Positions 34,673 to 44,770 of a stretch of DNA of 64,000 nucleotides are shown here, piece after piece (position 1 is the first letter of the stretch; each line of letters starts with the position of its first letter). Location: positions 380,501 to 444,500 of the forward strand of contig JARHVA010003186.1 in NCBI GenBank assembly GCA_037957365.1, in the 5' to 3' direction. A program made the translations under genes and the position numbers. Source of the DNA: Torreya grandis. Taxonomy: Eukaryota > Streptophyta > Pinopsida > Cupressales > Taxaceae. Under the pieces are notes generated by a model. The model was not told the DNA's origin, did not search any database, and saw only the letters and a program-made list of their open reading frames with translations.

Positions 34673-35940
34673 TATACTGATATTAACTTTAACATTTACA
34701 TTCCTATCATTTGACATCTATGTGACCATATTTGACTTATGTGCAACCATCAATTTTAATATGCATCCTCAGAATTCTTTGATGGCATTGCCACTTGTCA
34801 CTTTTAGGTTCTCTCTGCTTCATTTGTGTTTCACTTGGTAGCTCTATAGGGTTTTTTCACTCTATATTTTATCATCTCTATTAGGTTAATTCACTTTTAT
34901 TGCATGGTGATCTTGCATTTACCCATAGCTTTATTGAAAATTCAATGTCCACCTCATACCATTGGATCACTTCTGTTTGGGCAAATATGCTTCATTGGAT
35001 CATGATCTGAGAGATGCACCATCATTGGCTACTTAATATCCTATTAAAAAACTTGTGATATTTGTCATCATCTTAGGGGTTTAAATTATCAATGCCTATT
35101 ATTCTCCATTAGATCAATCTCATCTGAGTAAACATAGATCATTGATCTTGCAAATAAAAATGAAAGTTAGGCTCAAGAATATATATAAATAACTTAGGAT
35201 AAAAGACTTAAGATAAGTTCTAAACAACATACATGGGACCCCATGAAATAAAAATGCATAACATAAAGGTATAGACTAAGGTTCTTATCATATTAATATA
35301 TATGATAAACCTTAGGGTAAGGCTTTAGTCTAAGCCTTATAACAAGGGACCATGTGTTTACTTAGGCCAAGCTAGAAAATGAACAAAGCAGTCACAAGAC
35401 ATAAAAGAGACCAAGTATAATATTTTTATCCTAAGGTTTTGTCATGTTAATAAACACAACCAAGCCTTAGGATAAAAATTAAACAAAATCTATGGCACGA
35501 TAATTGTTCCCACACAAATTTAAATAACAATTCTTGCTAAACTTGAATTAAAATTCGCATGGCCTAAGCTAGGGCAATTGGAGTTAGGTTTTTAAGCTGA
35601 TCAAATATGAATTAAACTTGATTTTAATAGACTAAAGGTTATTAAAATATCAAATCATTATTAAATCCTAAAACCTAGACATTACTCATTCCAAATGGAC
35701 TCCATTAGATTTGTGACTTGAAAAATAAAGATAAAATGTTATCAACTTTAGGCAAGATTAAATTAGAATCATGAACAAATATGCCAACAAAATTAGGATG
35801 TGGATGATCTTCAAATAAAGATAAAGTGCAGACATGCTAATGACATTGATCAAATGAATTTTCAAATTTAGGGTATAAATTTACACTATTTAACATAAGG
35901 GTATCCATTTTTTATAAATGAGGGTATGTTAACCTCAACA

Positions 35941-36303
35941 AGTACTTGTATTATTTATTTTATATTTTGATATATGTCCATGTACAATCATAAAAATTTC
36001 TCTCAAATGGATATGTGGTCACTTGGCTTAAGAGAATGATTATAAAAATTTACCTAGATATATCTAGTAATGCTCATATGCCTATAAATACTAAATATGT
36101 CCACTATCTACCTAAACTATCCTCTATGACTTTTATAGGTTATTTAAAATATATTATTTCACCTTCCTATCAAGATGTTTCACATGCAATTTAAAATTTA
36201 ATTTTTGTTTGTAGATTCAAATTTATTTTCCTTCATCTTGAAAACTTAACTCCAATTTTAACTCTTTTTTTGGCCTATAAAAAAGGGTTATAAACATGGG
36301 TTG
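35941..36303. other. spacer, no gene
   Basis: AT-rich spacer between the solo LTR and the next repeat pair. A TATA-like run (CCTATAAAAAAGGGTTATAAAC, partial) lies at about 36277-36297, but nothing ties it to a gene. Confidence 0.4.
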
Positions 36304-36978
36304 TGTTGATATTTTTTCCCAAAAATATCATTACATACAATATCATAATAGATACCCCTTTTAATTTTTAGGAAGAAACCTAAAACCTCTAAAAGAGCCC
36401 ATCTTTCCCTTTTGAACTATAGAATTTAGAACTCTAGATGCAATTTTCACTTGTACAAATTGCTTTGTGAGTTCCATATCCCACAAATCACCCATCTTTA
36501 AAAATGGTAGAATCTAAAATCCAAGATTCACTTTTCATGTTTGCACAATGTGCAAAATACACTTCAGGGTTTGGATCTTGTAAAACACCCATACCCAAGA
36601 CTGTTAGAAACTAGAACCCAACATGCACTTTGCATGTTTACAAATGTGCAAAGTACACAATGGGCTCCAAATCCCACAAAACATACCTTTTAGTTTCATG
36701 GAAATTTTAGGTGCTTCTATCACCTTCCATTCCTATGATAACTTTTGAGTGCTTCTAATTTGTAGTACACCTGGTGGGACCCAAACCCACAATCCATTTA
36801 ATGATTTTGGTGTGTTCTTTAGTGCATCTTTCCATTCAAGGCATTTTATTCAACACCATAGTAACTCCAAAGATCAAATCTACTGGTTTAAGTAGTCTAA
36901 ACTCTTAAATATTATCAAAGATAAGGATTTAGGTGATATTCTTGGTCTTTTCTATTTTTTTTGAATTAATCTAATCAC
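36304..36978 (+). repeat. left member of a direct-repeat pair, probable 5' LTR
   Basis: It starts TGTTGATATTTTTTCCC and shares with 38897-39330 the run CCAAAAATATCATTACAT, GGAAGAAACCTAAAACCTCT, CATGCACTTTGCA and AAAACATACCTT. It ends ...CTAATCA directly before a primer-binding-like TTGGTGACTCTGTTGG. The start TG, the following primer site and the coding remnant on the right fit a plus-strand LTR of about 675 bp. Confidence 0.65.
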
Positions 36979-36979
36979 T

Positions 36980-36996
36980 TGGTGACTCTGTTGGTA
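36980..36996 (+). promoter_or_regulatory. primer-binding-site-like sequence
   Basis: TTGGTGACTCTGTTGG resembles TTGGCGACTCTGCTGGGGA, a primer-binding sequence I associate with plant gypsy elements, after CG-to-TG changes. It adjoins the end of the left repeat. Confidence 0.5.
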
Positions 36997-37049
36997 TGTG
37001 TTTATTATTAAAAATGTAGACTTGATTATTCCTTATTTAAATACTTTAA

Positions 37050-38700
37050 TATGTCAAAATTTCATGGAAAATATTCCTTTTCCCCTCATACTTATCAAAA
37101 TGTATTTTAGATGCCTTCATATCATCCATATCAGACTGAAAATGCTACTAGTTTTATCCGAAATAGCCTTGTCATAGTAGGATATCTTCATTTTAATAAT
37201 AATAATTTCATTTACACCCCACTTCAGCATTCTTGGAAACATATTTTCACTTATTACCAGCCAAAATAGGGATACCTTACCCCCAATCTACATTATTACC
37301 CTCCTAATCAACCCCAATAGAGCATCAGTGATATATAACTTGATTTCCAGAGACAACTAATGGAGATTGAAAGAGAGAAGTATAGTAGGTAGCAGGAAGA
37401 GCTTGTTTATCAATATTACACATAGTATTAGGAGGTGATGGGATAATTTATATATGAATAAGAGTGATTGGATAGATATATCATAGCTAAGGAGTAAATG
37501 CATAAGTTGTTTTCACAGATGCAAGAAATTGAATCATGGCCAACCACCTCCACTCCTCTCTTTCCTAGCTTCAAGAAAGATAAATCCTCTATGCTTTCAA
37601 GTAATTCCCTTGATTTTAAGGCTCCAAGTTTTATATACCCCCTTCCTTGAAATAAAATACCCCCATTCCTCCTTAAAAACCCCAAGCACTATCATGACAA
37701 CCTTCTTAGACCATGCATCCCAACTTCATAATGCCAAACCTTGTGAAATCCCCTTCCTCTACACTAGTTGAAACTTCTTTCCCTCCCACCATCTCCATTT
37801 TCAAAGGAATATTAGTTATATGGAAGGAAATATAAGACCATTTAGATGAGGAAGAGGATATTTCAAGTGAGTATGATGATAAAATCATCATTGGTATCCC
37901 TCTTTGTGCCACTAAATCAAAAAATTTAGAGCTACTCCAAGAAGAAGATGAATAAAATTATCCTGAACAATAGGGTAGTGCACAAGGGTGAGATTATGAG
38001 GCACTCTCTTAGATAAATGAGCTTCCATTCAATATGTAATAATATGTGGTTAGTCATGGAGCTATAATGAGGCCTCTCATGTAGAATAAAGAAGAGCGGT
38101 TGGAGGAAGATTTATTTTGGTATGAACTAGAGGAATTTTGTTTGAGTATTGACATTAAAATAACATCTATTAAAGGGGAAAACCATGAACAAGTAGAAAA
38201 AAAAGGAATTGGTTGTGCTCCCAACTCAATCACTTGGGTAGGTGCATCTTAATCAGTAAGATGATAGATAATCAAAATGTATAAGGGAGGGTAATTTTGA
38301 TTTCTCAAACTTTGTCTTCATAAGAGGGTGCCCTATTAGGTACCTAGCTTGGTTGGAAGACAATAAGGAGGAACCATCACATGTTTTGCTTAGTTTAGAG
38401 CACAAAATTGAGCATCAAAAAGAATAGGATCAACTTGCCTATCCACTCCAAGACAATTTTATGTTTAACCAATCAGATTGGGTACGTGAGTTTATTTATG
38501 TTCTTATAATTAGAGAAGTATATCATCAAGTTATTGACTATTTACTCCTCCATATTTAGTTGGTTACCCTCAAACATGTAAATCATATTAGATTAGTAAT
38601 AAAGGGTAGTTATTTTGTATATCCAATTAATGGATTTGTTTATATGGCCTCTTCATTGGTTACTTTAGGGTAGGTTAGATGTTTCTTTCCTCTAAGTTCC
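37050..38700 (+). pseudogene. gag-like / ORF1-like remnant of a short LTR element
   Basis: Protein-like plus-strand frames with stops. First a Tyr/Pro/Asn/Gln-rich part (for example PSYHPYQTENATSFI), then at 37345-37530 a charged helical stretch: DFQRQLMEIEREKYSRQEEL, FIYE, LDRYIIAKE, MHKLFSQMQEIESWP. An acidic part follows (DEEEDISSEYDDKIIIG near 37845-37900). Finally at 38315-38700 comes IRGCPIRYLAWLEDNKEEPS, HKIEHQKE, SDWVREFIYVLIIREVYHQV and YPINGFVYMASSLVTLG. The last block has a relative at 44480-44580 (RGCPIRSKYLLEF...EKPS). No RT or integrase is present between the repeats. I recognise no family; ORF1 or gag of a gypsy element is the best guess. Confidence 0.5.
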
Positions 38701-38896
38701 TGTCACATAGGTTGTGTTGTTTTCACCTTATTTTGTTTGTCTATTTTCCTATTTTGTTCATGTCTAGGCAAATCCTAGTTTTTTCTTTCCTTGGTTAGTG
38801 TTTTTAGAATCAAAATTTACTCCATACCTAATGTCTTGGAAAGCTATTGGATTTAAAATGATTTTCAAAAAATCATCTCATAGAGGTCACCAAAAA

Positions 38897-39330
38897 TGTT
38901 GATATTTGTGTCCTAAAAATATCATTACATCTAATACCCTAAGGTAAACAAAATTTGTTTTTTAGGAAGAAACCTAAAACCTCTAAAAGAACCCATATTT
39001 ACCTTTTGAACTATATAATCTATAAATTGTTATGTGATTTGCACTTATTAAAATCACTTCATGAGTTTTGGATCCTATAAAGCACCCATCTTCCAAAATG
39101 GCAAAATCTAGAACCTGACATGCACTTTGCACATTTTCACAACATGAAAAATTCACTTTGGGCTTTTGATCCCATGAAACACACATACCCAATACCAAAA
39201 AAATCTAGAACTTGGCATGCACTTTGCATATTTTCAAGTGTGCAAAGTGCATGATAGGCTTCGAATCTCATAAAACATACCTTCTAGTTTCGTGGAAACT
39301 TTTAGGTCTTCCAACACCTTCCAAGTATGT
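38897..39330 (+). repeat. right member of the direct-repeat pair, probable 3' LTR
   Basis: It starts TGTTGATATTTGTGTCC and follows the left member to about 39330, after which the two differ by a minisatellite expansion. The LTR may extend to about 40230, where ATTTGGTGAAATCACC resembles a primer site, with a TATA-like box near 39868; this longer reading is uncertain. By eye, about one base in five differs from the left member, so the element is old. Confidence 0.6.
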
Positions 39331-39450
39331 GGTAACTTTTAGGTGCTTTTAACACCTAGTTCCATGGGAAATTTTAGGTGCTTATAGCACCTTCTATTTC
39401 TATAGGAACTTTCAGGTGTTTCCAACACCTTTCAGTTCCATAAAAAGCAA
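39285..39450 (+). repeat. minisatellite of ~42-bp units
   Basis: Four to five degenerate copies of a unit with core GGAACTTTTAGGTGCTT followed by (TCC)AACACCTT. The left LTR partner has only two recognisable copies (36690-36770). The AGGTG...CACCT halves of each unit are inverted to each other. Confidence 0.75.
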
Positions 39451-41187
39451 AAGTGCAAAATCATGAAGTGCAAATTACATGGTTCATTTTTTCAAAAGTG
39501 ATAAAGACTTAAAAGTTGTAAAATTCTCACTTATGTTATGGTTTTTTTCAAGCAAAATTAAATTTAATTATTTTCATAGTTAACTTCTATTTTGGAAATA
39601 CCAATTCTATTTTGAGCACCTCTTTTTACATGAGGAAGCATTTCCAGCCACTACCAAATGAAGAAGCCTTTCATGGAGATTCAACACTTCTATCCATGCC
39701 ATTTTCTAGCCATTCTATGTTCAAAAACACCAAAAATAGAAGAACTCACCTCTTTTGCATGAGGGTTTTAGATTTGCATGATCTCCTTCAACTGGACATT
39801 TAAGCTTATTCAACTACATCTCATCTTGGAGATATTTTGTATAAAAATGGGCAGACCCCATGGCCCAATATATATTTTTGTTGTTAGATATATTTTTTTC
39901 ATTTTTAATGTATTTACTTCAAGTTGTAACCTTTGAAGAGAAATAAAGTTGAAGATTTGCCTTTCTTGTATTGAGAGATCTGTGTGTGTGTGCAAGTTGT
40001 TTGATTATTTTTAGAATATTTGTCTATTTGTTTCACTTTCAAGAAATTTATTTGTAGTAATTGAATCTCTTGTAAATATTGTTTGGAATAAATATCCTTT
40101 TCCCTTTTTTGAAAAATAGCTAAAATACTACCTATGATTTCTACTTGTATGAGTTTGTGCTGAAATAAATTCAACATATGTTCTACTCTATTGTGTTTAT
40201 CAAGCAAGCATTAAAATACAATATAAAATATTTGGTGAAATCACCATATTTTTAGTTTTTTTATAAATTTCAATTATTCAACCCTTTTCCCTATTAAAAC
40301 CCTAGTTTAGGATTCAAAATCATTAAAGAGCAAAATTTCCACAAAACTAGTATTTTATTAGTTTACATCAAATTTAGTGAAAGGAAGCCAACCTTCTCTG
40401 GAGATCAACCTCAAATTGCCAAGGTCCCATGGCTTTAGAGGTTTTTCCATTATGTCATTAGGAAATTGCACAACAAGATACAAGATCAAGATAGGTGCAA
40501 TCTTATGTGATAACATTATGATTTTATAAAGGTGAGACAAGTTGGGTATTAATAGAGAGGACATTGTGTAGAATTATGACTAGGAAAACCAATGTGTCTA
40601 AAGAATTCAAAAATAAAAGTGGGATGACATATGGCAAAATATGAGTTATTATATAATTACCCCCACTTGAGATATAGGTAGTTTAAATTAATGAACTTTC
40701 CCTCTTATTTATCTTATCCATTTTTTATATATTATAATTTATCATTTTAAAAAAAATGCACTAGGATCATTTTTTACCAGTCTACATTCTTCTTATGGAA
40801 AATGACCAACCAAGTAACAAAATAATTCCATATATATGAATTATCATAATTCAAATTCAAATTTAGACAATGGGTCTTCCTCAGTATTTAAATATTATAT
40901 CTCGTGAATTGATAAAAGTGAAGTTATGATAACTAAGAAGGATTCATGTATTTTAAATGAGTCCATGCTTTATTAAAAGGAAAATATATGAATCCAAACA
41001 GAGAGAAGGAAAATTTTAAGGGGTCCCACCATAAAAATAAAGACTCAAAAACAATGCTTATGTTATTTTTGTATGTATTCAAGTGGACACAAAAGTTAAT
41101 GAAATTATAGGCCATGTTTGAAGAGAGATATGGGTAGTATGGGTAACCTAAAAATAAATTTTATTGAGTGTTAAAAAATCCAAGATA

Positions 41188-41190
<3 letters not shown>
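39451..41190. other. gene-free region, partly possible LTR tail
   Basis: 39840-40130 is T-rich with a TG run (39983-39993) and might be R/U5 of the preceding LTR. Beyond 40240 I see no coding signal. Short ORFs at 39914-40207 and 40358-40564 have no motif and I treat them as chance. Confidence 0.35.

Positions 41191-41248
<58 letters not shown>
41191..41248. repeat. (TA)29 microsatellite
   Basis: An uninterrupted TA dinucleotide run of 58 bp. Confidence 0.98.
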
Positions 41249-41252
<4 letters not shown>

Positions 41253-41443
41253 CATTCAATTTATGGTAGTGGGAAACTAAATTTGAAACTTTTCCCTCTA
41301 TTTTCTCTTCCATTCTTATTTTATTTATTCTAATTTATGATTTTATAAAAGATATATTTCTTGAGCTTCTATGCTCCTTAAATTTCAATAATTCAAATTT
41401 AGACCCCTATTTTTTTAGTTGTATATGAATTTTTTGAACCATC

Positions 41444-42430
41444 TTTTGATATGTAATGCATTTTTCATAGTTATAAATATAATAAGACTTATTTGGTTCT
41501 CTTTATCTAACCTTTATTTTATATTTTTTTTTAGAAACTTTGTTAATTTTTTCCCTTGCATTTATTTTATTTATTTATTTTCACCTTTGTTCATGTATAT
41601 TGGTAACACTATGTTTGTTTAGGTAGGATATCTTCCTATTCTCTATTATGGTGCATCACCACACTTATTTTATGAATTTTTATAACTCTTTTTCCATCCA
41701 TATTTACCTTTCATGAATTTTATAATAGTTAAGTTAGAATTAGGATAGGTAATATAACTAATTGAATCATTATGTTTCATGTTAAGAGTAGTCCCACACT
41801 AAGCTTAGATCCCATGTTGTGTTTGGAAATGTTGGTATCATCAAATGAACATAATTTGGAATTAAAAATAATTTTGAGCAAAGGATAGGAGTCCATAATA
41901 TTATGTTATGTATTAATATCCCTAACTCTATTTTGATATGTAATGCATCATGCTTAATTCCTATAGGAGTATAATTTTGTAACTTTCTTTGTCTACCCTC
42001 TATTTTCTATCTTATCATCATAACTATGTGCTACTTCTTTTATTTACATTAATTTTATTTATTTGTTTTCATTTCATTTAATATATACTAATAGAATTTT
42101 TTTTTTAGATAGGAGGATCTCGCATTTCTTATTTTGGTGTATAATCACTTTTATTTTCTTGCATCGCTTTAACCCTTTTCCCTTAAATGATATCTATTTT
42201 ATGAAAGTAATTTAAGATATATTAGAATTATAATAATAAATGGAATTATATGGATTTATGTGTTATTTTAAAGGATAATTCCCACAATAAGTATATATCC
42301 CATGTTGTGTTTGAAGATGTGAGTTCTATTAAGTAGACATTAATAGTTTTGGAAAACCTAGAGGGATGGATTTGATTTTAGTTTTAAAAATTTATATGAA
42401 TCCCCTAATTTTAATATCTCAACTAAGATT
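41444..42430. repeat. tandem duplication, two ~490-bp units
   Basis: The unit starting at about 41444 (GATATGTAATGCAT) and the unit starting at about 41934 (GATATGTAATGCAT) share, in order: a T-rich block with CTATTTT, TTTATTTATTTATTTTCA, a TAGGTAGGAT/TAGATAGGAGGAT block, and ATCCCATGTTGTGTTTG at 41810 and 42298. The copies are strongly diverged. A weaker related stretch lies near 40690-40760 and 41270-41340. No coding content. Confidence 0.65.
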
Positions 42431-42879
42431 TTGGTAATAAAATAGTTAATATTTTATCATTTAAGCATTTCCTATCACATGGCAACTTTGTTAAACAATT
42501 TTCCTTTAGTTCCTAATTTGTAAGCCTTAGTTTTTTTTTCAAAATTCTAGTGTTTTAATGATAAAAAATAGAATATTATGGATAACCAAAGATATATACC
42601 CTTTTCATCATGGAATTATAGTATCCCACTATTTATTCAACATTGAGATGATATTAAAAAATAAAATTTAAAGTATTTTCCTTCTTTAAATGGAGATGGT
42701 CCCTACAAGCCCCATTTACCACATTAAGATGTGGAAAAAAATTATATAGTCCATCACATTACATATAAAAATATTTCCCTCACGGTGATTGCTTATTATC
42801 TTAAGGGAAAAACATTATATTTTGTTATAAATTTGGAATCACAATCAATTTCAACATGGGAATAGTTAGTATAAAATTT
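42431..42879. other. gene-free stretch
   Basis: AT-rich; no motif, repeat or frame recognised. Confidence 0.4.
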
Positions 42880-43200
42880 ACATAATTAATTCAAAGAAGA
42901 TGAAGATGTGCTTACTCTCATTGATAATCTTAGCACAATACAAAGAGATAACTTGGAGCACATAATTGAATTCAATATCATATTCAAAATAACATAGAAA
43001 AATATCCCTACTAATTTTAGGCCTTCACTATTTATTTATCCTCTTTATTATTTGAAAGCTTTTGATCAAATATATTAGTTATGATATAAACACTAGGAGG
43101 GAGGACACTCCTAAAGGCTTATGATATTAATGTTATAATTAAACAAAAACTTAAACAAGTTGGCAGGATTTATATTATAGTTCCAAAATCATTTCTTCCA
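42880..43200 (+). pseudogene. gag fragment of a gypsy element
   Basis: The plus-strand frame reads FKEDEDVLTLIDNLSTIQRD then NLEHIIEFNIIFKIT, KNIPTNFRPSLFIYPLYYLKAFDQI, and after a few stops LNKNLNKLAGF. This follows the plant gag pattern E.F..F....IP...RP....L..Y..AF......R......L..A....E.N...AGK. The surrounding gag and pol are not readable. It may belong to the same remnant as 44480-44580. Confidence 0.5.
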
Positions 43201-44475
43201 TAGAATTATACCATCCATCATATGTCCTAAGGTTTACAAGTGCAACTCACATGCTTATCCCAACCATCCCATGTTAAACCCATGAATGATCACCCATTAG
43301 TTGTGATAATGTGCTTAGTTGAAGATGTTTCCAATGAATTTAAGGCCTTTAAAAGGCATCTAGATACACAATATTTTTAAAATACACTTGTTCTAGAAGA
43401 TTAGATATAAAATCAACCAATCCCAATCATAGACATCAACTCAAACCATTGCAACCATCCACTATTACACAAATCAAGAGATCAAAATTTACTTGTTATA
43501 CTTATATGGAAATAATATTAGGATGAAACAATATAAAATAATGTTTACTTCATATCTCAAAAATATTTTATATTAAGCATGAGTTAATAATAATTGATAA
43601 CTATATTTTATGACAATGGGATGGAGATTATGTTCCTATAAATTTGATCCAAAATGACAAGCATGATGCCATAGGTAGTTATTCACAAAGCCAATGTGAA
43701 CTTACTAAAGAAGAAATCATATGTGATTTCTTGGTCATAATTAGGTGGAGATGAGAATTCATCTCCTCTTTAGGAACTCTAATTCTAGTGGATAATTAAA
43801 TAATATTTACTTGAGAAATAAACTTATGAAAAATAAGTTGTGTATCCAGGTCCTTTTTTCCTCTTGATGAGCCATATTTTGATAGGGATCTATGCTTTTA
43901 TTTTGGGCATGAGGGATTTATATTTCTCAAAGAGGATAAATAAGAATAGAATATAAGGGCATAAAATAAGGAGATTATATTATTAGCTTGTAACATGAAT
44001 AATGATGAACTTGATACTCAAGAAGACTTAGAGACAAAAAATGATATATCTTCTAATAAAGCTAATGAAGAAATAAATTAGGAATGAAATGTGTTCCCTT
44101 TCTTAATTTTTTCCTTTCCTAACTTAAGTAAATATTTTCCTTCTCCTTTTAATAAATAAAATAGGGATTTGAATCAAGAAATATTTAACTACAAACACCT
44201 ATAAGAAGTAAATCATGCCCAAGGTAGCCTTGAAATGGACTTATCTTATCTTCTCAAGTAATGATATCCTTATTACAAGATGAATAAAGTTATATCTTTC
44301 TTGAGGATGATTATTTGAATAAAGGTGGCTTGAAAGTTAATAATAAGCTAGATTTATTTTCCATCTTAAGAGTAGGATAAATTATCATATTAGAATATTA
44401 AAGTTTTTTCATATGATATGAAGATTTTTAAAAAATGAAAGATATATTACAAAAAGTATGATGTGGGAAAAATGA
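43201..44475. other. probable decayed retroelement sequence, no readable product
   Basis: Occasional acidic or lysine-rich stretches in plus-strand frames (for example around 44000-44080) suggest former coding sequence linking the fragments at 42880 and 44480, but no motif could be fixed. Confidence 0.3.
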
Positions 44476-44770
44476 GGTTTTCCTTGAAGAGGGGATGCCC
44501 CATTCGGTCTAAATATTTATTGGAATTCATTATAGAGAAACCATCAATCATGATCATATCAGAGCATGAGAAAGAGCAAGAATTTTCAAAAATTTAACAC
44601 AACTATCCATTTAGGCCATAATAAAAATGAATATACAAAATCGATTCATTCTCCAAAATGGGATGATATGGAAGAAGAAAAGATTGAAAATTTTAAAATT
44701 TTAGTTTTATTCTTCTCATTTATAATCACCACTACTACCAAATTAATTTATTGGACCAATCTATAAAGAA
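44476..44770 (+). pseudogene. fragment related to the ORF at 38315
   Basis: The plus strand reads LKRGCPIRSKYLLEFIIEKP then SIMIISEHEKEQEFSKI, matching the IRGCPIRYLAWLEDNKEEPS block at 38315-38400, including the following Glu-His pair. The two copies lie about 6 kb apart and their other sequences differ, so they come from different insertions of one family. After 44580 the frame becomes Lys/Ile-rich without motif. Function unknown. Confidence 0.45.

Larger units (their letters stand above)
24641..35940 (-). mobile_element. ~6-kb solo LTR (family of gypsy-2), split by a chromovirus
   Basis: The left end TGTTGATGCCTAAGTATG corresponds to 47955 (TGTTGATTCCTAAAAGTG) and 61303; the right end GGTATGTTAACCTCAACA corresponds to 53910-53927. 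Removing the inserted chromovirus (29426-34672) leaves about 6.05 kb, close to the 5.97 kb of 47955-53927. Flanks differ from those of the gypsy-2 LTRs on both sides, so no internal region is attached: a solo LTR is the simplest reading. The 5 bp outside are GGTAT (24636-24640) and AGTAC (35941-35945), alike at three positions and differing by transitions, which could be an aged target-site duplication. The long ORF and the promoter end run on the minus strand. Confidence 0.8.

Noticed and set aside
37428..37912. Minus-strand ORFs of 68-85 codons
   Set aside because: Antisense to the Gln/Pro-rich coding remnant at 37050-38700.
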